From Amycolatopsis lurida (GTDB lineage Bacteria; Actinomycetota; Actinomycetes; Mycobacteriales; Pseudonocardiaceae), in contig NZ_FNTA01000002.1 in NCBI RefSeq assembly GCF_900105055.1, positions 124,001 to 188,000 of the forward strand: DNA of 64,000 bases. Direction: 5' to 3'. Under the pieces are notes generated by a model that had not been told where the DNA came from, did no database searches, and saw nothing but the letters and a program-made list of their open reading frames with translations. The position numbers and the translations under genes were made by a program. This document shows positions 25,401-41,042 of this stretch, one piece after another; position 1 is the first letter of the stretch, and every line of letters starts with the position of its first letter.

Positions 25401-25872
25401 GCTGCTCGGCGCGCTGGCCGCGGCACCGGACGCACCGGTCGGGACGAGCGTGCCGGAGCTGCCGCGGGCGGACGTCCGCACCGCCGCGCCTGCCGCGTCG
25501 ACCCGCGCCAGGGCGCGGCCGCCGTCGGTGGCCGCGGATCCGGCGGCGGCCGCGACCGAAGCCGTGATCGCGCGTGCCTGGTGCGACGTCCTCGGCGTCG
25601 CCGAAGTCGGGCACACCGACAACTTCTTCGACGCCGGCGGGAATTCGCTCGCCCTGGCCAGGGTGCACGCCCAGGTCAGCGCCCGGCTCGGCCGCCGGAT
25701 CCCCTTGGTCGACCTGTTCAGCCACCCCACCGTCCGCGCCCTCGCCGCGCACCTGCACTCCGGCGGCGCCGCCGTCCCGGAACTGGCCCGCGCCGCCGAG
25801 CGCGTCGCCGCTCGCCGAGGCCGGACCCAGACCAGAAGACCCCGTCGCACCGCCGGCCCGGCCGGCCCCTGA
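22420..25872 (+). CDS. NRPS: A-PCP-C-PCP
   Basis: 1150 residues from a GTG at 22420 that overlaps the previous stop (GTGA), with AGGAG upstream. Adenylation domain about 25-500 (LFTSGSTGRPKG, NAYGPTETT); pocket by eye D-A-M-F-I-C-A-V, not assigned. Carrier 1 with Ser543 (SGGNSI). Condensation domain about 590-1020 with the intact HHxxxDG motif at His721-His722 (HHAVFDG). Carrier 2 with Ser1076 (GGNSL). The second carrier has no A domain of its own, so it must be loaded in trans or reuse this A domain. The C-terminal tail is Arg-rich. Confidence 0.92.
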   Translation: MTDTLPVVGGHGPPLSYPDTTISGLILAQAARTPDAVAVRQGDARLTYRELVASATGVARLLRARGAGPGTRVGICADRRPELIPTVVGVLLSGAAYVPLEPGGPKARLAEIAADAGISLIVGDRARAEFGAMAGIEALDVPPPSAEPVECPAGPDDLVHLLFTSGSTGRPKGVLTSHRNVVAFVTGFAAALGIRPGARALGIASPAFDAFTMDVFVPLAHGGSVQLAGAADRADPERLRRFLVEHDVEWGFVTPTLLSMVDPAAVPGWRVIACGGEPVPAELAARWLPGRRFFNAYGPTETTVVVVTDEVTGIPADPLPLGRPTPNHRAYVVDAELRPVAPGEIGELLIGGPGLASGYLGSPELTAAKFVDDPMTPGERLYRTGDLARELPDGRLEFAGRADRQVKVRGQRIELGEVEAVLATHPDVDAAAVEAVPGPGGTRLVAFLAPASAPSDVDILGQSLLTAAMRPAAVRVLDRLPVNPVTGKIDRPALRDLAETALAAGREDLGPLGTPAERAVAAIWRRVLGDGAGTDFLASGGNSIAAMRLVAALRAELAADVATEDVLASGTLDGLTRRVAAAPPLTGPGLTTGHAAALSPQQRRLWFLDQLAPDAAPYNIAMAFRLTGALDVDALRHALRAVAERHDVLRWRIRAVDGVPLADLLAPADVPLPVEPVTEDGLRARLAADAATPVRLDREAPWRVRLHRLGETEHVLGFTLHHAVFDGWSQDLLCADLSAAYRGEPLPPPVASYADYAVWRAGRDERREAVDVAWWNEHLAGAPTTVDLPRDRPRPAVQTYRGASLRQSFSDGVVESVRALAARTGTTRAGVLLAAFGQLLRRLTGTTDHLVATVVADRQLAECQDIAGFFVDIVPVRLRADDAADFATHVRDGGAELLAATAHPAAPVERLVEALGVPRDPAHAPLVQVMFNVLNFTEPRLDLPGVRSAWLPVDKPGSPFDLTVYVHDDGVELLYNPDLFDHARMAGLAEDYVALLGALAAAPDAPVGTSVPELPRADVRTAAPAASTRARARPPSVAADPAAAATEAVIARAWCDVLGVAEVGHTDNFFDAGGNSLALARVHAQVSARLGRRIPLVDLFSHPTVRALAAHLHSGGAAVPELARAAERVAARRGRTQTRRPRRTAGPAGP

Positions 25873-25885
25873 TAGGAGCACCACC

Positions 25886-28800
25886 GTGACCCACCTTCCT
25901 GAAACCGGCGCCGGCGATCCCGGAGCCGAACCGATCGCGATCGTCGGACTCGACATCCGCGTGCCCGGCGCGCGTGACGCGCGGCAGTTCTGGCGCAACC
26001 TCGTCGACGGCGTCGAGTCGATCGTGCCCGCCACCCGTGACGAGATGATCGCCCGCGGCGCCGCACCGGACACAGTGGACGATCCGAGCTGGGTGAACGC
26101 CACCGCGATGGTCGACGGCTTCGACGAGTTCGACGCCGAGCTGTTCGGCATGACCAGCCGCGAAGCCGAGATCACCGACCCGCAGCATCGGCTGTTCCTC
26201 CAGTCGTGCCACGCCGCGCTGACCGACGCGGGCTACGACCCGGCCCGGTTCGACGGCGCGATCGGCGTCTACGGCGGATCCGGGGGCACCGGATACCTGA
26301 ACGAGAACCTGATGCGCAACGAGCGGCTCCTCGCCTCGCAGCACGGCGGCATCGGCATCTCGACCGGCAACCAGCCGAGCTACCTGACGACCTCGGTGTC
26401 GTACAAGCTCAACCTGCGCGGCCCGAGCCTCGCGGTGTTCACCGCCTGCTCTACGTCCCTGGTCGCGGTACACCTGGCCTGCGAGGCGCTGCGCAACGGC
26501 GAATGCGACATGGCGCTGGCAGGCGGGGTCAACCTGGAGATGCCGCACGGCGTCGGCTACATGGGCGTCGACGGCTTCACTTCGCCGGACGGCCACGTGC
26601 GCACGTTCGACGCCGGTGCCAACGGCACGGTCTGGAGCAGCGGTGTCGGCGTCGTGCTGGTGAAGCGGCTGTCCCAGGCGATCGAGGACGGCGACCACAT
26701 CCGGGGTGTCGTGCTGGGCAACGCGATCAACAACGACGGCGCCACCAAGGTCGGCTTCTCCGCGCCGAGCGTGTCCGGGCAGACCGAGGCGATCGCGCAG
26801 GCCGTCGGCATGGCCGGTGTCGATCCGCGCACCATCGGCTACGTCGAGGCGCACGGCACCGGAACCGCGCTGGGCGACCCGATGGAGATCACCGCACTGT
26901 CCACTGTGTACGGAGACAGGGTCGCGGACACCGGCTGGTGCGCCATCGGCTCGGTGAAGTCCAACATCGGCCACCTGTCGCAGGCGGCCGGTGTGGTCTC
27001 GCTGATCAAGGCCGTACTCGTCATGGAGCACGGGCTGATCCCGCCGACCATCAACTACCACGAGCCCAACCCGGGTATCGACTTCCCGGCGAGCCCGTTC
27101 TACCCGGCGCGCGAGGTGACGAAGTGGGAGGCGGGCCAGGCACCGAGACGAGCGGGCGTCAGCTCGTTCGGCGTCGGCGGCACCAACGCGCACGTCGTGC
27201 TGGAGGAGGCACCGGCCCTCGAGCGGTCCCGGTCCCCGCACCCGGCGCACCTGCTGCGGGTGTCGGCCATCACCGCGGAAGCGCTCTCCGCCGCGGTCGA
27301 CCGGCTGGCCGAGCGGCTGGCCGGGGACGTCGACCTCGACCTCGCCGACGTGGCCCACACACTGGCCGCCGGGCGCACCGAGTACCCCCACCGCGCGGTC
27401 GTCGTCGCCCGTGACACGGAGGACGCGGTCGATGGGCTGCGGGATCCGCGGCGCCTGGTGTCCGCGCAGGCCGCGGAGACGAACGTGGCGTTCCTGTTCC
27501 CCGGCCAGGGTTCCCAATACGCCGGGATGGGCGCCGAACTGTACGAGGCCGAGCCGGTGTTCGCCGCGGCCGTCGACGAGTGCCTGCGGCTGCTCGAATC
27601 CGAACTGCCGGAGCTGCGCGAGCTGATCTTCGGGCGCGGTGGCGAGCAGGCGCTGCGGGAAACCCGCGTGACCCAGCCCGCGCTGTTCGTCGTCGAGTAC
27701 GCGCTGGCGAAGCTGTGGCAGAGCTGGGGCGTGCGGCCCGCGGCGATGATCGGTCACTCGGTCGGCGAGTACGTCGCCGCCACCGTCGCCGGGGTCTTCA
27801 CCCTGCCGGACGCCCTGAACCTGGTCGCCACGCGCGGCCGTCTGATGCAGTCGATGCCCGCCGGGGCGATGCTGGCCGTCCAGCTCGACGAGGAGAGTGT
27901 CGCCACTCGGCTGCCGGGCACGCTCGCGATCGCCGGAGTGAACGGGCCGGGCACGTGCGTCGTGGCCGGGCCGTCGGACGCGATCGCGGATTTCGCTGCG
28001 TCGCTCAAGGCCGGCGGCGTCCAGTGCCGCGAGCTGGTGACGTCACACGCGTTCCACTCGCCGATGATGGATCCGATCCTCGCCGAATTCACCGAGGCCG
28101 TCGCCGCCGTCACCCGCACCGCGCCCGCGCTGCCGTTCCTCTCGAACGTCACCGGTGACTGGATCACCGGCGCTCAGGCCACCGACCCCGCCTACTGGGC
28201 CTCCCACCTGCGTCAGGCCGTCCGGTTCGGCGACTGCGTCAAGAATCTGTTCGCGCGCGGCGGCCGCTGGGCGCTCGTCGAATGCGGGCCGGGTCATCAG
28301 CTGTCCGGGCTGGCCCGAGGCCAGGTGCCGAAGGGCATGCCCGCGGCGCAGCCGAGCCTGCCGGGCCGCACCGAGCGGATCGGCGACGTCGAAACCCTGT
28401 ATGGCGCGGCCGGTCTCTTGTGGACGAACGGCGTTTCCCTGGAACCACGGATGTTCGGCGCGCCCGGCCACCGGGTGCCGCTGCCCGGCTACCCGTACGC
28501 GCGCAAGCGGTACTGGGTCGACCCGGACCCGATCACGGCCGTCCAGTCCGCGCGGCGGAGCGGTCCGTTGCCCCTGTCCGAGTGGTTCGCGGTCCCGGCG
28601 TGGCGGCAGGCGGAGCCGGACCTGAGACGCGAGCCCTTCGCGAACGCGCTCGTCTTCGCCGCCGACGACGTCTTGCCCGGATTGCTGCGCGACGCAGGCG
28701 TGACGGTCACCGAGGTGCGTCCCGGTGAGGGGTTCGCAGCGACGGAGACCGGGTTCACCGTCCGGCCCGGGGCACGCGAGGACTATGACGCGCTCGTGGC

Positions 28801-31207
28801 CGCGCTGCCCGCCCGGCCCGAGCGGGTCGTGCACGCCTGGACGCTGGCCGGGGAAGAGCGCGGCATGGCCGCACAGGACCACGGTTTCTTCAGCCTGCTC
28901 AACCTCGTCCAGGCCTGGGGAGAGCCGGTGCGGATCGACGTGGTGAGCACCGGAACCGCCGATGTCACCGGTACCGACCTGACCCGCCCCGAGCACGCGA
29001 CCCTGGCCGGGATCGCCCGGGTGGTGCCGCTGGAGATCCCGGGCACCGTGGTGCGCCGGATCGATGCGGATCGCTTGCCGGACACCATCGCCGAACTGTT
29101 CCGCCCGGCCGACGCGGCGGCCGAGGTCGCGTTGCGCTCCGGCCGTCGCTGGGTGCTGGACTACACCCAGCTCGAATTGCCCGCGGCCACCGAGCCGGTG
29201 TTGCGGGACGGCGGCCGGTACCTGATCACGGGTGGGACCGGCGGCATCGGCATCACGCTCGCCGAGGACCTCGCCCGCCGGGTGCGGGCGAAGCTCGTGC
29301 TCCTCTCCCGCGCCGGGCTGCCGCCGCGGGCGGAGTGGGACGCGCACCTCGCCGCGCACGGCGGCGCCGACCGCGCCGGGCGCACGATGCTCGCCGTGCG
29401 GCGGATGGAGGCCGCGGGCGCGGTGGTGCACGTCGCCGCCGCCGACGTCACCGACGCGGCGCGCCTGCGCGAGGTGCGTGAGCTGGCCGAGCGCGAGTTC
29501 GGCGGCCTCGACGGGATCGTGCACGCCGCCGGGTTGCCCGGCGGCGGCGTCGCCGAGGTCAAGGAGCGGACCGCGGCCGAGGCCGTGCTGGCCCCGAAGA
29601 TCGCCGGGACGCTGGCTCTGGCCGAGGCGTTCGCCGACCTGCCGATGGACTTCGTCGCGCTGTGCTCGTCGATCACCGCGGTGGCGGGCGGCATCGGGCA
29701 GGTCGACTACTGCGCCGCCAACAACTTCCTCGACGCCTATGCGCGGGGCGGCCACGGCTGGCGGGCGCGGCTCGTCTCGCACGCCTGGGGTGGCTGGGAA
29801 GAGGTCGGCATGGCCGCGGAAGTGGCCGCGCCGACCACGATCCGCACCGCCCGGTCGCGGGCACTCGGCCCGGTCGAGCATCCGGTGCTCACCACGCGTA
29901 CCGAGGACGGCGCGCACGGGCTCGTCTCGGCGGCCACGCACTGGTTGCTCGACGAGCACCGGATCGCCGGGGTACCGGTGGTGCCGGGCACGGGACACCT
30001 GGAGACCGTCCGCGCGGCGGTGGCCGCGGCACTGCCGAAGCCCGGTGACGGGTACGTCGTCGAGCTGCGGGACGTCGCGTTCCTCGAGCCGTTCGGCGTC
30101 CCCGACGGTGCCACCGCGGAGTACCGCGTGGAGTTCGACGGCGACGACTTCACCGTGACCAGCCACGTCGCCGGCGCGAGCCGGACGCACGTGCGCGGTT
30201 CCGCGGGGTGGGTCGCGGGCGGTTCGACGTCCACAGTGGACATCGAGGCGGTGACCGGACGGACCGAGCCGATCGACGACGGGAACGGCTTCGGCTCCGG
30301 CCGCACCAGCATGGTCACCTTCGGCCCGCGCTGGGCGGCACTTCGCGAGCACCGCATCGGCGCACAGGAGGAGCTGGCCACGATCACGGCACCCGACGCG
30401 GCGGCGGGGGACGTCGGCTCGTGGGGTCTGCACCCGGCACTGCTGGACGTCGCGACCGCGTTCGGCCGCGGCCGGGGGAGCGGCACCTACCTGCCGATGA
30501 GCTACGGCCGGATCGTCGTGCACGACGCGCTCCCGGCGAGTTTCCGCAGCCACCTGCGCTACCGCGACTCCGGCGGCGACCAGGTGGTGGCGGCCGACCT
30601 CTCGCTGTGCGACGAGACCGGCCGCGTGCTCGTCACGATCGAAGACTTCGTGCTGCGGCAAGTGGATCAGGAGGCCGTCGGCGGCGGCCTGACTTCGGTG
30701 TCCGCTGGGTCCACTGTGGACACTGCGGTCACGTCGACCGGGATCCGGCCGGTGGACGGTGCCGAGGCGTTCGTCCGGGCGCTGGCCCCCGGGCTCGGTG
30801 GTCAAGTGGTGATCAGCACGCTGCCGGTGCGGGAGCTGATCGAGCACCAGGCCACCGTCGAGGAGCTGGACGAACCCGACGATGCGCCGGTGAAGGTGTC
30901 GGAGGACGACTACGTCGCGCCGCGCACGGACCTGGAGGCCGAGATCGCCCGCCAATGGACCGAGCTGCTCGGCGTGGAGAGGATCGGCATCCACGACGAC
31001 TTCTTCGCCCTCGGTGGCAACTCGCTGGTCGCCATCCAGCTCATCGCCCAGGTGCGCAAGGCCACCGGCACGCGGCTGGCGATGAAGACGCTGTTCGAAG
31101 CGTCCACAGTGGCCACCCTGGTCGAGCGAATCGAGGAGTTGCGCGCCGACAAGGCCGAGGCGCCTGCCGAATCCGCCCGGACCACCATCCCGAAGCTCGA
31201 GCGCTGA
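25886..31207 (+). CDS. Type I PKS module: KS-AT-KR-DH-ACP
   Basis: 1773 residues from a GTG at 25886 behind ATAGGAG. KS with Cys188 (TACSTS) and His323 (EAHGTG). AT with Ser625 (GHSVGE) and the motif HAFH near residue 720, which predicts malonyl-CoA. A structural pseudo-KR segment covers about 890-1100. KR has TGGTGGIG near 1112 and Tyr1275 (DYCAAN), with no LDD motif. DH then follows the KR: His1358 in HRIAGVPVVP and Asp1521 in HPALLD, although the usual His/Gln four residues after Asp is missing. Carrier Ser1713 (GGNSL). DH after KR is not the standard modular order. The product would be a beta-hydroxy or alkene two-carbon unit. Confidence 0.92.
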   Translation: MTHLPETGAGDPGAEPIAIVGLDIRVPGARDARQFWRNLVDGVESIVPATRDEMIARGAAPDTVDDPSWVNATAMVDGFDEFDAELFGMTSREAEITDPQHRLFLQSCHAALTDAGYDPARFDGAIGVYGGSGGTGYLNENLMRNERLLASQHGGIGISTGNQPSYLTTSVSYKLNLRGPSLAVFTACSTSLVAVHLACEALRNGECDMALAGGVNLEMPHGVGYMGVDGFTSPDGHVRTFDAGANGTVWSSGVGVVLVKRLSQAIEDGDHIRGVVLGNAINNDGATKVGFSAPSVSGQTEAIAQAVGMAGVDPRTIGYVEAHGTGTALGDPMEITALSTVYGDRVADTGWCAIGSVKSNIGHLSQAAGVVSLIKAVLVMEHGLIPPTINYHEPNPGIDFPASPFYPAREVTKWEAGQAPRRAGVSSFGVGGTNAHVVLEEAPALERSRSPHPAHLLRVSAITAEALSAAVDRLAERLAGDVDLDLADVAHTLAAGRTEYPHRAVVVARDTEDAVDGLRDPRRLVSAQAAETNVAFLFPGQGSQYAGMGAELYEAEPVFAAAVDECLRLLESELPELRELIFGRGGEQALRETRVTQPALFVVEYALAKLWQSWGVRPAAMIGHSVGEYVAATVAGVFTLPDALNLVATRGRLMQSMPAGAMLAVQLDEESVATRLPGTLAIAGVNGPGTCVVAGPSDAIADFAASLKAGGVQCRELVTSHAFHSPMMDPILAEFTEAVAAVTRTAPALPFLSNVTGDWITGAQATDPAYWASHLRQAVRFGDCVKNLFARGGRWALVECGPGHQLSGLARGQVPKGMPAAQPSLPGRTERIGDVETLYGAAGLLWTNGVSLEPRMFGAPGHRVPLPGYPYARKRYWVDPDPITAVQSARRSGPLPLSEWFAVPAWRQAEPDLRREPFANALVFAADDVLPGLLRDAGVTVTEVRPGEGFAATETGFTVRPGAREDYDALVAALPARPERVVHAWTLAGEERGMAAQDHGFFSLLNLVQAWGEPVRIDVVSTGTADVTGTDLTRPEHATLAGIARVVPLEIPGTVVRRIDADRLPDTIAELFRPADAAAEVALRSGRRWVLDYTQLELPAATEPVLRDGGRYLITGGTGGIGITLAEDLARRVRAKLVLLSRAGLPPRAEWDAHLAAHGGADRAGRTMLAVRRMEAAGAVVHVAAADVTDAARLREVRELAEREFGGLDGIVHAAGLPGGGVAEVKERTAAEAVLAPKIAGTLALAEAFADLPMDFVALCSSITAVAGGIGQVDYCAANNFLDAYARGGHGWRARLVSHAWGGWEEVGMAAEVAAPTTIRTARSRALGPVEHPVLTTRTEDGAHGLVSAATHWLLDEHRIAGVPVVPGTGHLETVRAAVAAALPKPGDGYVVELRDVAFLEPFGVPDGATAEYRVEFDGDDFTVTSHVAGASRTHVRGSAGWVAGGSTSTVDIEAVTGRTEPIDDGNGFGSGRTSMVTFGPRWAALREHRIGAQEELATITAPDAAAGDVGSWGLHPALLDVATAFGRGRGSGTYLPMSYGRIVVHDALPASFRSHLRYRDSGGDQVVAADLSLCDETGRVLVTIEDFVLRQVDQEAVGGGLTSVSAGSTVDTAVTSTGIRPVDGAEAFVRALAPGLGGQVVISTLPVRELIEHQATVEELDEPDDAPVKVSEDDYVAPRTDLEAEIARQWTELLGVERIGIHDDFFALGGNSLVAIQLIAQVRKATGTRLAMKTLFEASTVATLVERIEELRADKAEAPAESARTTIPKLER

Positions 31208-31222
31208 GCCGTGGGTCAGGCC

Positions 31223-31266
31223 TCGTGAGTGGTGAGGACGGTTAGAACCGTCCTCACCACTCACGA
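31223..31266. repeat. Perfect 21-bp-arm palindrome inside the NRPS-PKS operon
   Basis: Left arm 31223-31243, 2-nt centre, right arm 31246-31266, complementary at every position. The left arm begins TCGTGAGTGGTGAGGACGG. It lies in the 111-bp gap between the PKS and the next NRPS, the longest gap in the operon, and has no following T tract. It could be a mobile intergenic repeat, an attenuator or an mRNA-stabilising hairpin. Confidence 0.85.
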
Positions 31267-31318
31267 CCACCTGGACCGATGCGGCACTTTCGCTTGACCT
31301 CTCACTGAACAGGAAATC

Positions 31319-34300
31319 ATGAGCGACACGAAGGAATGGACGTTCCCGGCCTCGTTCGGGCAGGAGCGGATCTGGCTGTCCGGCCAGCTCGACCCGGCGT
31401 CCCCGGTGTACAACCTGCACTGCCAGGCCCGGCTGGACCGCCCGCTGACCGCGGAGCAGTGGCGCGCCGCGCTCGGCGTCATCGTCGGACGGCATGAAGC
31501 GCTGCGTACGTCGTTCCGCATGGACGGCGGCGCGCTCATGCAGGTGGTGCACGCCGAGGTGCCGATCGAGCCCGAGGTGCACGACCTGCGGAACCTGCCC
31601 GACGGCGCCCGCGACGACCGGTTCGCCGAACTCGTCGGCGCCGTCACGAGCGGGGCCATCCCGCTCGACTCGCCGCCGCCGTGGCGGGCCCAGGTGTGCC
31701 GCATGGCCGACGACGAGTGGGTGCTCACGTTCGTCGTGCACCACACCGTGTTCGACGCCGGCTCGGTGCTGGTGCTGGGGACCGAACTCGGCGAGGCGTG
31801 CGACGCCGTGTTCGAGGGCCGTGAGCCGAAGCTGCCCGAGCTGTCCATCCAGTACGCGGACTACTCGGCCTGGCAGCGCGGGCAGCTCGAAACGTCGAGT
31901 GATCAGCTGGACTACTGGCGGACGCAGCTCGCCGGGTTGCCGCCGGTGCACGGTCTGCCCACCGACCGCCCGCGGCCGTCGGAGCTGACGTTCGCCGGTG
32001 ACCAGGTGGACTTCGCCCTCCCGGACGGACTGATCGACCGGGTCGGCGAGCTGGGCCGGGAGCTGTCGGCGTCGCCGTTCATGGTGCTGCTGGCCGGCTA
32101 CGCGGCCCTCCTGTCACGACTGTCCAGAGTGGACGACATCGTCGTCGGCGTTCCGGTGGCGGGCCGCGAACTTCCCGAGCTCGCCGACCTGATCGGCATG
32201 TTCGTCAACCAGATGGCCGTGCGGGTCGACTGCTCGGGCGCACCCGCGTTCACCGAGCTGGTCGAGCGGGTCCGGACCACGCTCCTGGAGGCGATCGACC
32301 ACAGCCAGGTGCCGTTCCAGGCGGTCGCCGAAGCGGTCGGGGCCGAACGCGACCCCGGCGTGCAGGCGCTGTATCAGCTCGGGTTCAACTTCCTGCCCGA
32401 TTCGGGGCTGGAGCCGATCCGCTCGGCCACCGCGAAGGACGACATCGCGATCGACCTGACCGCCGTGAACGGCAGGCTCGTCTACCGCACCGACCTGTTC
32501 GACCGCGAGACCGCCGAAGCCGTGGCCGAGCGGTACGTGCGACTGCTGACGGCGGCGCTGGCCGATCCCGCTCACTCGATCGCGGATCTGCCGCTGCTGT
32601 CGGACGCCGAGCGTGAACTGGTCCTGAACAGCTGGAATCCAGTGTCCACTTCGGACGCCGTGACGGTGCACGCCCGATTCGAGACTCAGGTCCGGCGGAC
32701 CCCGGACGCGCAGGCCGTCGACTTCGGCGGGGTGCGCCTGACGTACGCCGAGCTGAACACGCGTGCCAACCGCGTCGCGCACCGGCTGCGCGAGCTGGGC
32801 GCGGGTCCCGGCACCGTCGTCGGCGTGTGCGTGCCGAACTCGGCGGACCTGCTGACCGGTGTGCTCGGCGTCCTGAAGAGCGGCGCGGCCTACGTCCCGC
32901 TCGATCCGGCCAACCCGGCCCCGAGGCAGGCGCTGATCCTCGCCGACGCGGGCGTCCCGTTCGTACTGGTCGCCGGAGAGACCACATTGGACACCAAGAC
33001 GCTGGCCCTCGACGACCCGGCCGAGTGGTCCGCCGCGGCCACCGAGGATCCGGAACCGGCGGCCGGGCCGGGCGACGTCGCCTACGTGATATACACGTCG
33101 GGTTCGACCGGGCGTCCCAAGGGCGTCGAGGTCGAGCACCGAGCCGTCGACACGTACCTGGCGTGGGCGCGTGAGGCGTACCCCGGTCTTGCCGGGCGGG
33201 CGTTGCTGCACACGTCGCCGTCGTTCGACCTCACCGTGACGACGCTGCTCGGCACCCTCACCGCCGGGGGCGCGGTGGTCGATGGCGGCCGTCCGACGTT
33301 CGTCAAGGCGACCCCGACGCACCTCGCCGTCCTCGCCGAGGAGCTGTTCCCGGCCGGTGAACTGGTGCTCGGTGGTGAAGCGCTGACCGCCGAGGCCGTC
33401 CAGCCGTGGCGGGACCGGCACCCTGGCACGGTCGTCGTCAACGAGTACGGCCCGACCGAGGCCACCGTCGGCTGCGTCGTGCACCGGATCGAACCAGGGG
33501 ACCAGTTGCCGTCCGGACCCGTCCCGATCGGCCGTCCTGTGCCCGGCACCCGTGTGTACGTCCTCGATGAGCGGCGGCAGCCGGTGCCGCCGGGTGTCCC
33601 GGGCGAGCTGTACGTCGCCGGGTCGCAGCTCGCCCGCGGTTACCTCGGGCTGCCGGGCCTGACCGCGGAGAAGTTCACCGACGGCCGGTCCGGCCGGATG
33701 TACGCGACGGGCGACCTCGTCCGCTGGCGTCGCGGCGGCACGCTCGACTACCTCGGCCGCATCGACGAGCAGGTGAAGCTGCGCGGCTACCGCATCGAGC
33801 CCGGAGAGGTCGAAGCGGCACTGCGTGAGCTGCCGGAAGTGCGGGACGCGGCCGTGGCGGTCCGCGGTGACACGCTCGTCGGCTATGTCGTCGGCAGTGC
33901 CGAGGGCGCGGCCGATGCCCTGCGGAAGACGTTGCCGGACTACCTGGTGCCGACGCGGTTCGTGACGCTCGACGCGCTGCCGATGGCGGCCAGCGGCAAA
34001 CTCGACCGGGCCGCGTTGCCGGATCCCGAACCCGGCGAGGCGCCGGCGTACGTCGCACCCCGGACCGCGGCCGAAGAACTCGTCGCCGAGGTGCTCGGCG
34101 AGTTGCTCGGCATCGACGACCTCGGCGCGCACGACGACTTCTTCGCCCGTGGCGGCAACTCGCTGCTGGCGATCCGCGCGATGGCCCGGATCCGCAAACA
34201 GGTCGAGGTCGACATCCCGGTGCGGGGGCTGTTCACCCTCACCACGGTCGCCGGGCTCGCCGCCGAGATCGAGCGGCGGCTCTCCGAAGACCTCGACCAG

Positions 34301-34347
34301 CTCAGCGACGAAGAGGTCCAGCGTCAGCTGGCCGAAGGCGAGAACTC

Positions 34348-34351
<4 letters not shown>
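31319..34351 (+). CDS. NRPS: C-A-PCP, predicted asparagine
   Basis: 1010 residues. Condensation domain about 1-430; the active motif reads HHTVFDA (His141-His142), so the usual last Gly is Ala. Adenylation domain about 450-930 (YTSGSTGRPKG, NEYGPTEAT); pocket by eye D-L-T-K-V-G-E-V-G-K, which differs by one residue from the classic asparagine code DLTKLGEVGK. Carrier Ser948 (GGNSL). An acidic, helical C-terminal tail (SEDLDQLSDEEVQRQL) resembles a docking element. The ATG at 31319 follows AGGAAATC. The stop overlaps the next start (ATGA). The Asn may be the target of the dioxygenase encoded at 42313. Confidence 0.93.
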
Positions 34352-39770
<5,419 letters not shown>

Positions 39771-39774
<4 letters not shown>

Positions 39775-41042
39775 GTACGACAGTGCTGGTCAGGGAGGCC
39801 CGCGGGCACTGGGTCGGCGAGGTCGCGCCCGCGATCCGGGCCGCCGGGCACCGCGTGGTGCTGCTCGCTCCGCCGATGGACGCGGCCGAGCGGGCCGCGC
39901 TGGACGGTGTGGTGGACGACGTCGTCGCGCTGGACGACGTCCACGATCCGGAAGCCGTCGCGGCGAAGGTCCGGGAAATCGACGGTGGCGCGTTGGCCGG
40001 GATCTTCACCGGCTCGGACGGCGCCATCGCGAGTACCGCCCGTGCCGCGGAGCTGCTCGGGGTGGCGCGCTGCCCGGCGTCGGTGTTCGCCTTGTGCGCG
40101 AACAAGTTCGCCGTCCGGGAGGCCCTCGCGGCGGCCGGGCTGCCCGGACCCGCGCACGCCCTCATCTCGTCGGCTGTCGAGGCGGCATCGGTCGCTTCTG
40201 CGGTCGGGCTCCCGGCGATCGTCAAACCGGTCAACGGGGCGGGAAGCAACCTCGTCCGCACTGTGTCCACTGTGGACGAACTGGCGGCGGCGTACGAGCT
40301 GCTCGCCGCGCGACTGCCCGAGTCCGCGGATCCGCGCTACCACCGTCCACTGGGGACACTGGACCCTTCGGCGACGTTCCTCGTCGAGGGATTGCTGTCC
40401 GGCCCGGAGTACGCGGTGGACGTGCTGGTCCGTGACGGGGTGGCCGAGCCGGTCGAGATCCTCGACAAGCCGCTGATCGACGAGCGGAAGTTCGAGCTGG
40501 CGCTGTCGTGCCCGCCCGCCGGGCTCACCGCCGACCGGGCCGAGCTGGTCACCGCGGCGGCGGTCGCCGCCGTCCGCGCCCTGGGTCTCGACAACACCTG
40601 CGCCCACATCGAGGTGATCGACGACGCCGACCGCGGCCCGACGATCGTCGAGGTCAACGCCGGACGGCCTGCCGGGTCGATCATGCCGCTGCTGGCGAAG
40701 CTGCGCACCGGCATCGACGTGTTCGCCGAGCTGGCGGCGCTCGCGGTGGGCGCTCCGCCGCCGGTGCGGGAACCCGCGAAACTGCCGATCCCGCTGGGCA
40801 TGCTGATCCTCTACGCGGCCGGTTCGGGCCGGTTGACCGGTATCGGCGGGCTCGAAGAGATCGCCGAGCTGCCCGAGGTGATCGACGTCGTCACCACCGT
40901 CTCGCCGGGGGAGGTGCTCACCGACGAACAGGAGACCTACGCGGTCAACCTCGTCGTGGCCGGGTTCGCCGATCACGACGACCTCGCCGCCCTGCACGCC
41001 GAGGCGAGCAAACTCGTCCGGCTGGAACTGGAGGAAGTGTGA
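39771..41042 (+). CDS. ATP-grasp amide ligase, copy 1
   Basis: 423 residues of the ATP-grasp superfamily. Features are ANKFAVREALAAAGLPGP, the ATP-binding strand PAIVKPVNGAGSNLV, the glycine-rich lid region near FLVEGLLSGPEYAVDVLV, and the metal-binding IVEVNAGRPAG near residue 300. Such enzymes form an acyl-phosphate and couple it to an amine, as DdaF does in dapdiamide synthesis. The ATG overlaps the NRPS stop by 4 bp. It is a close paralogue of the next gene. It probably joins a free amino acid, possibly Dap-derived, to a pathway intermediate. Confidence 0.88.

Noticed and set aside
22390..26175. 1261-codon leftward ORF opposite the NRPS genes
   Set aside because: Overlaps NRPS domains with all core motifs on the other strand; Arg/Gly/His-rich and without recognisable domains.
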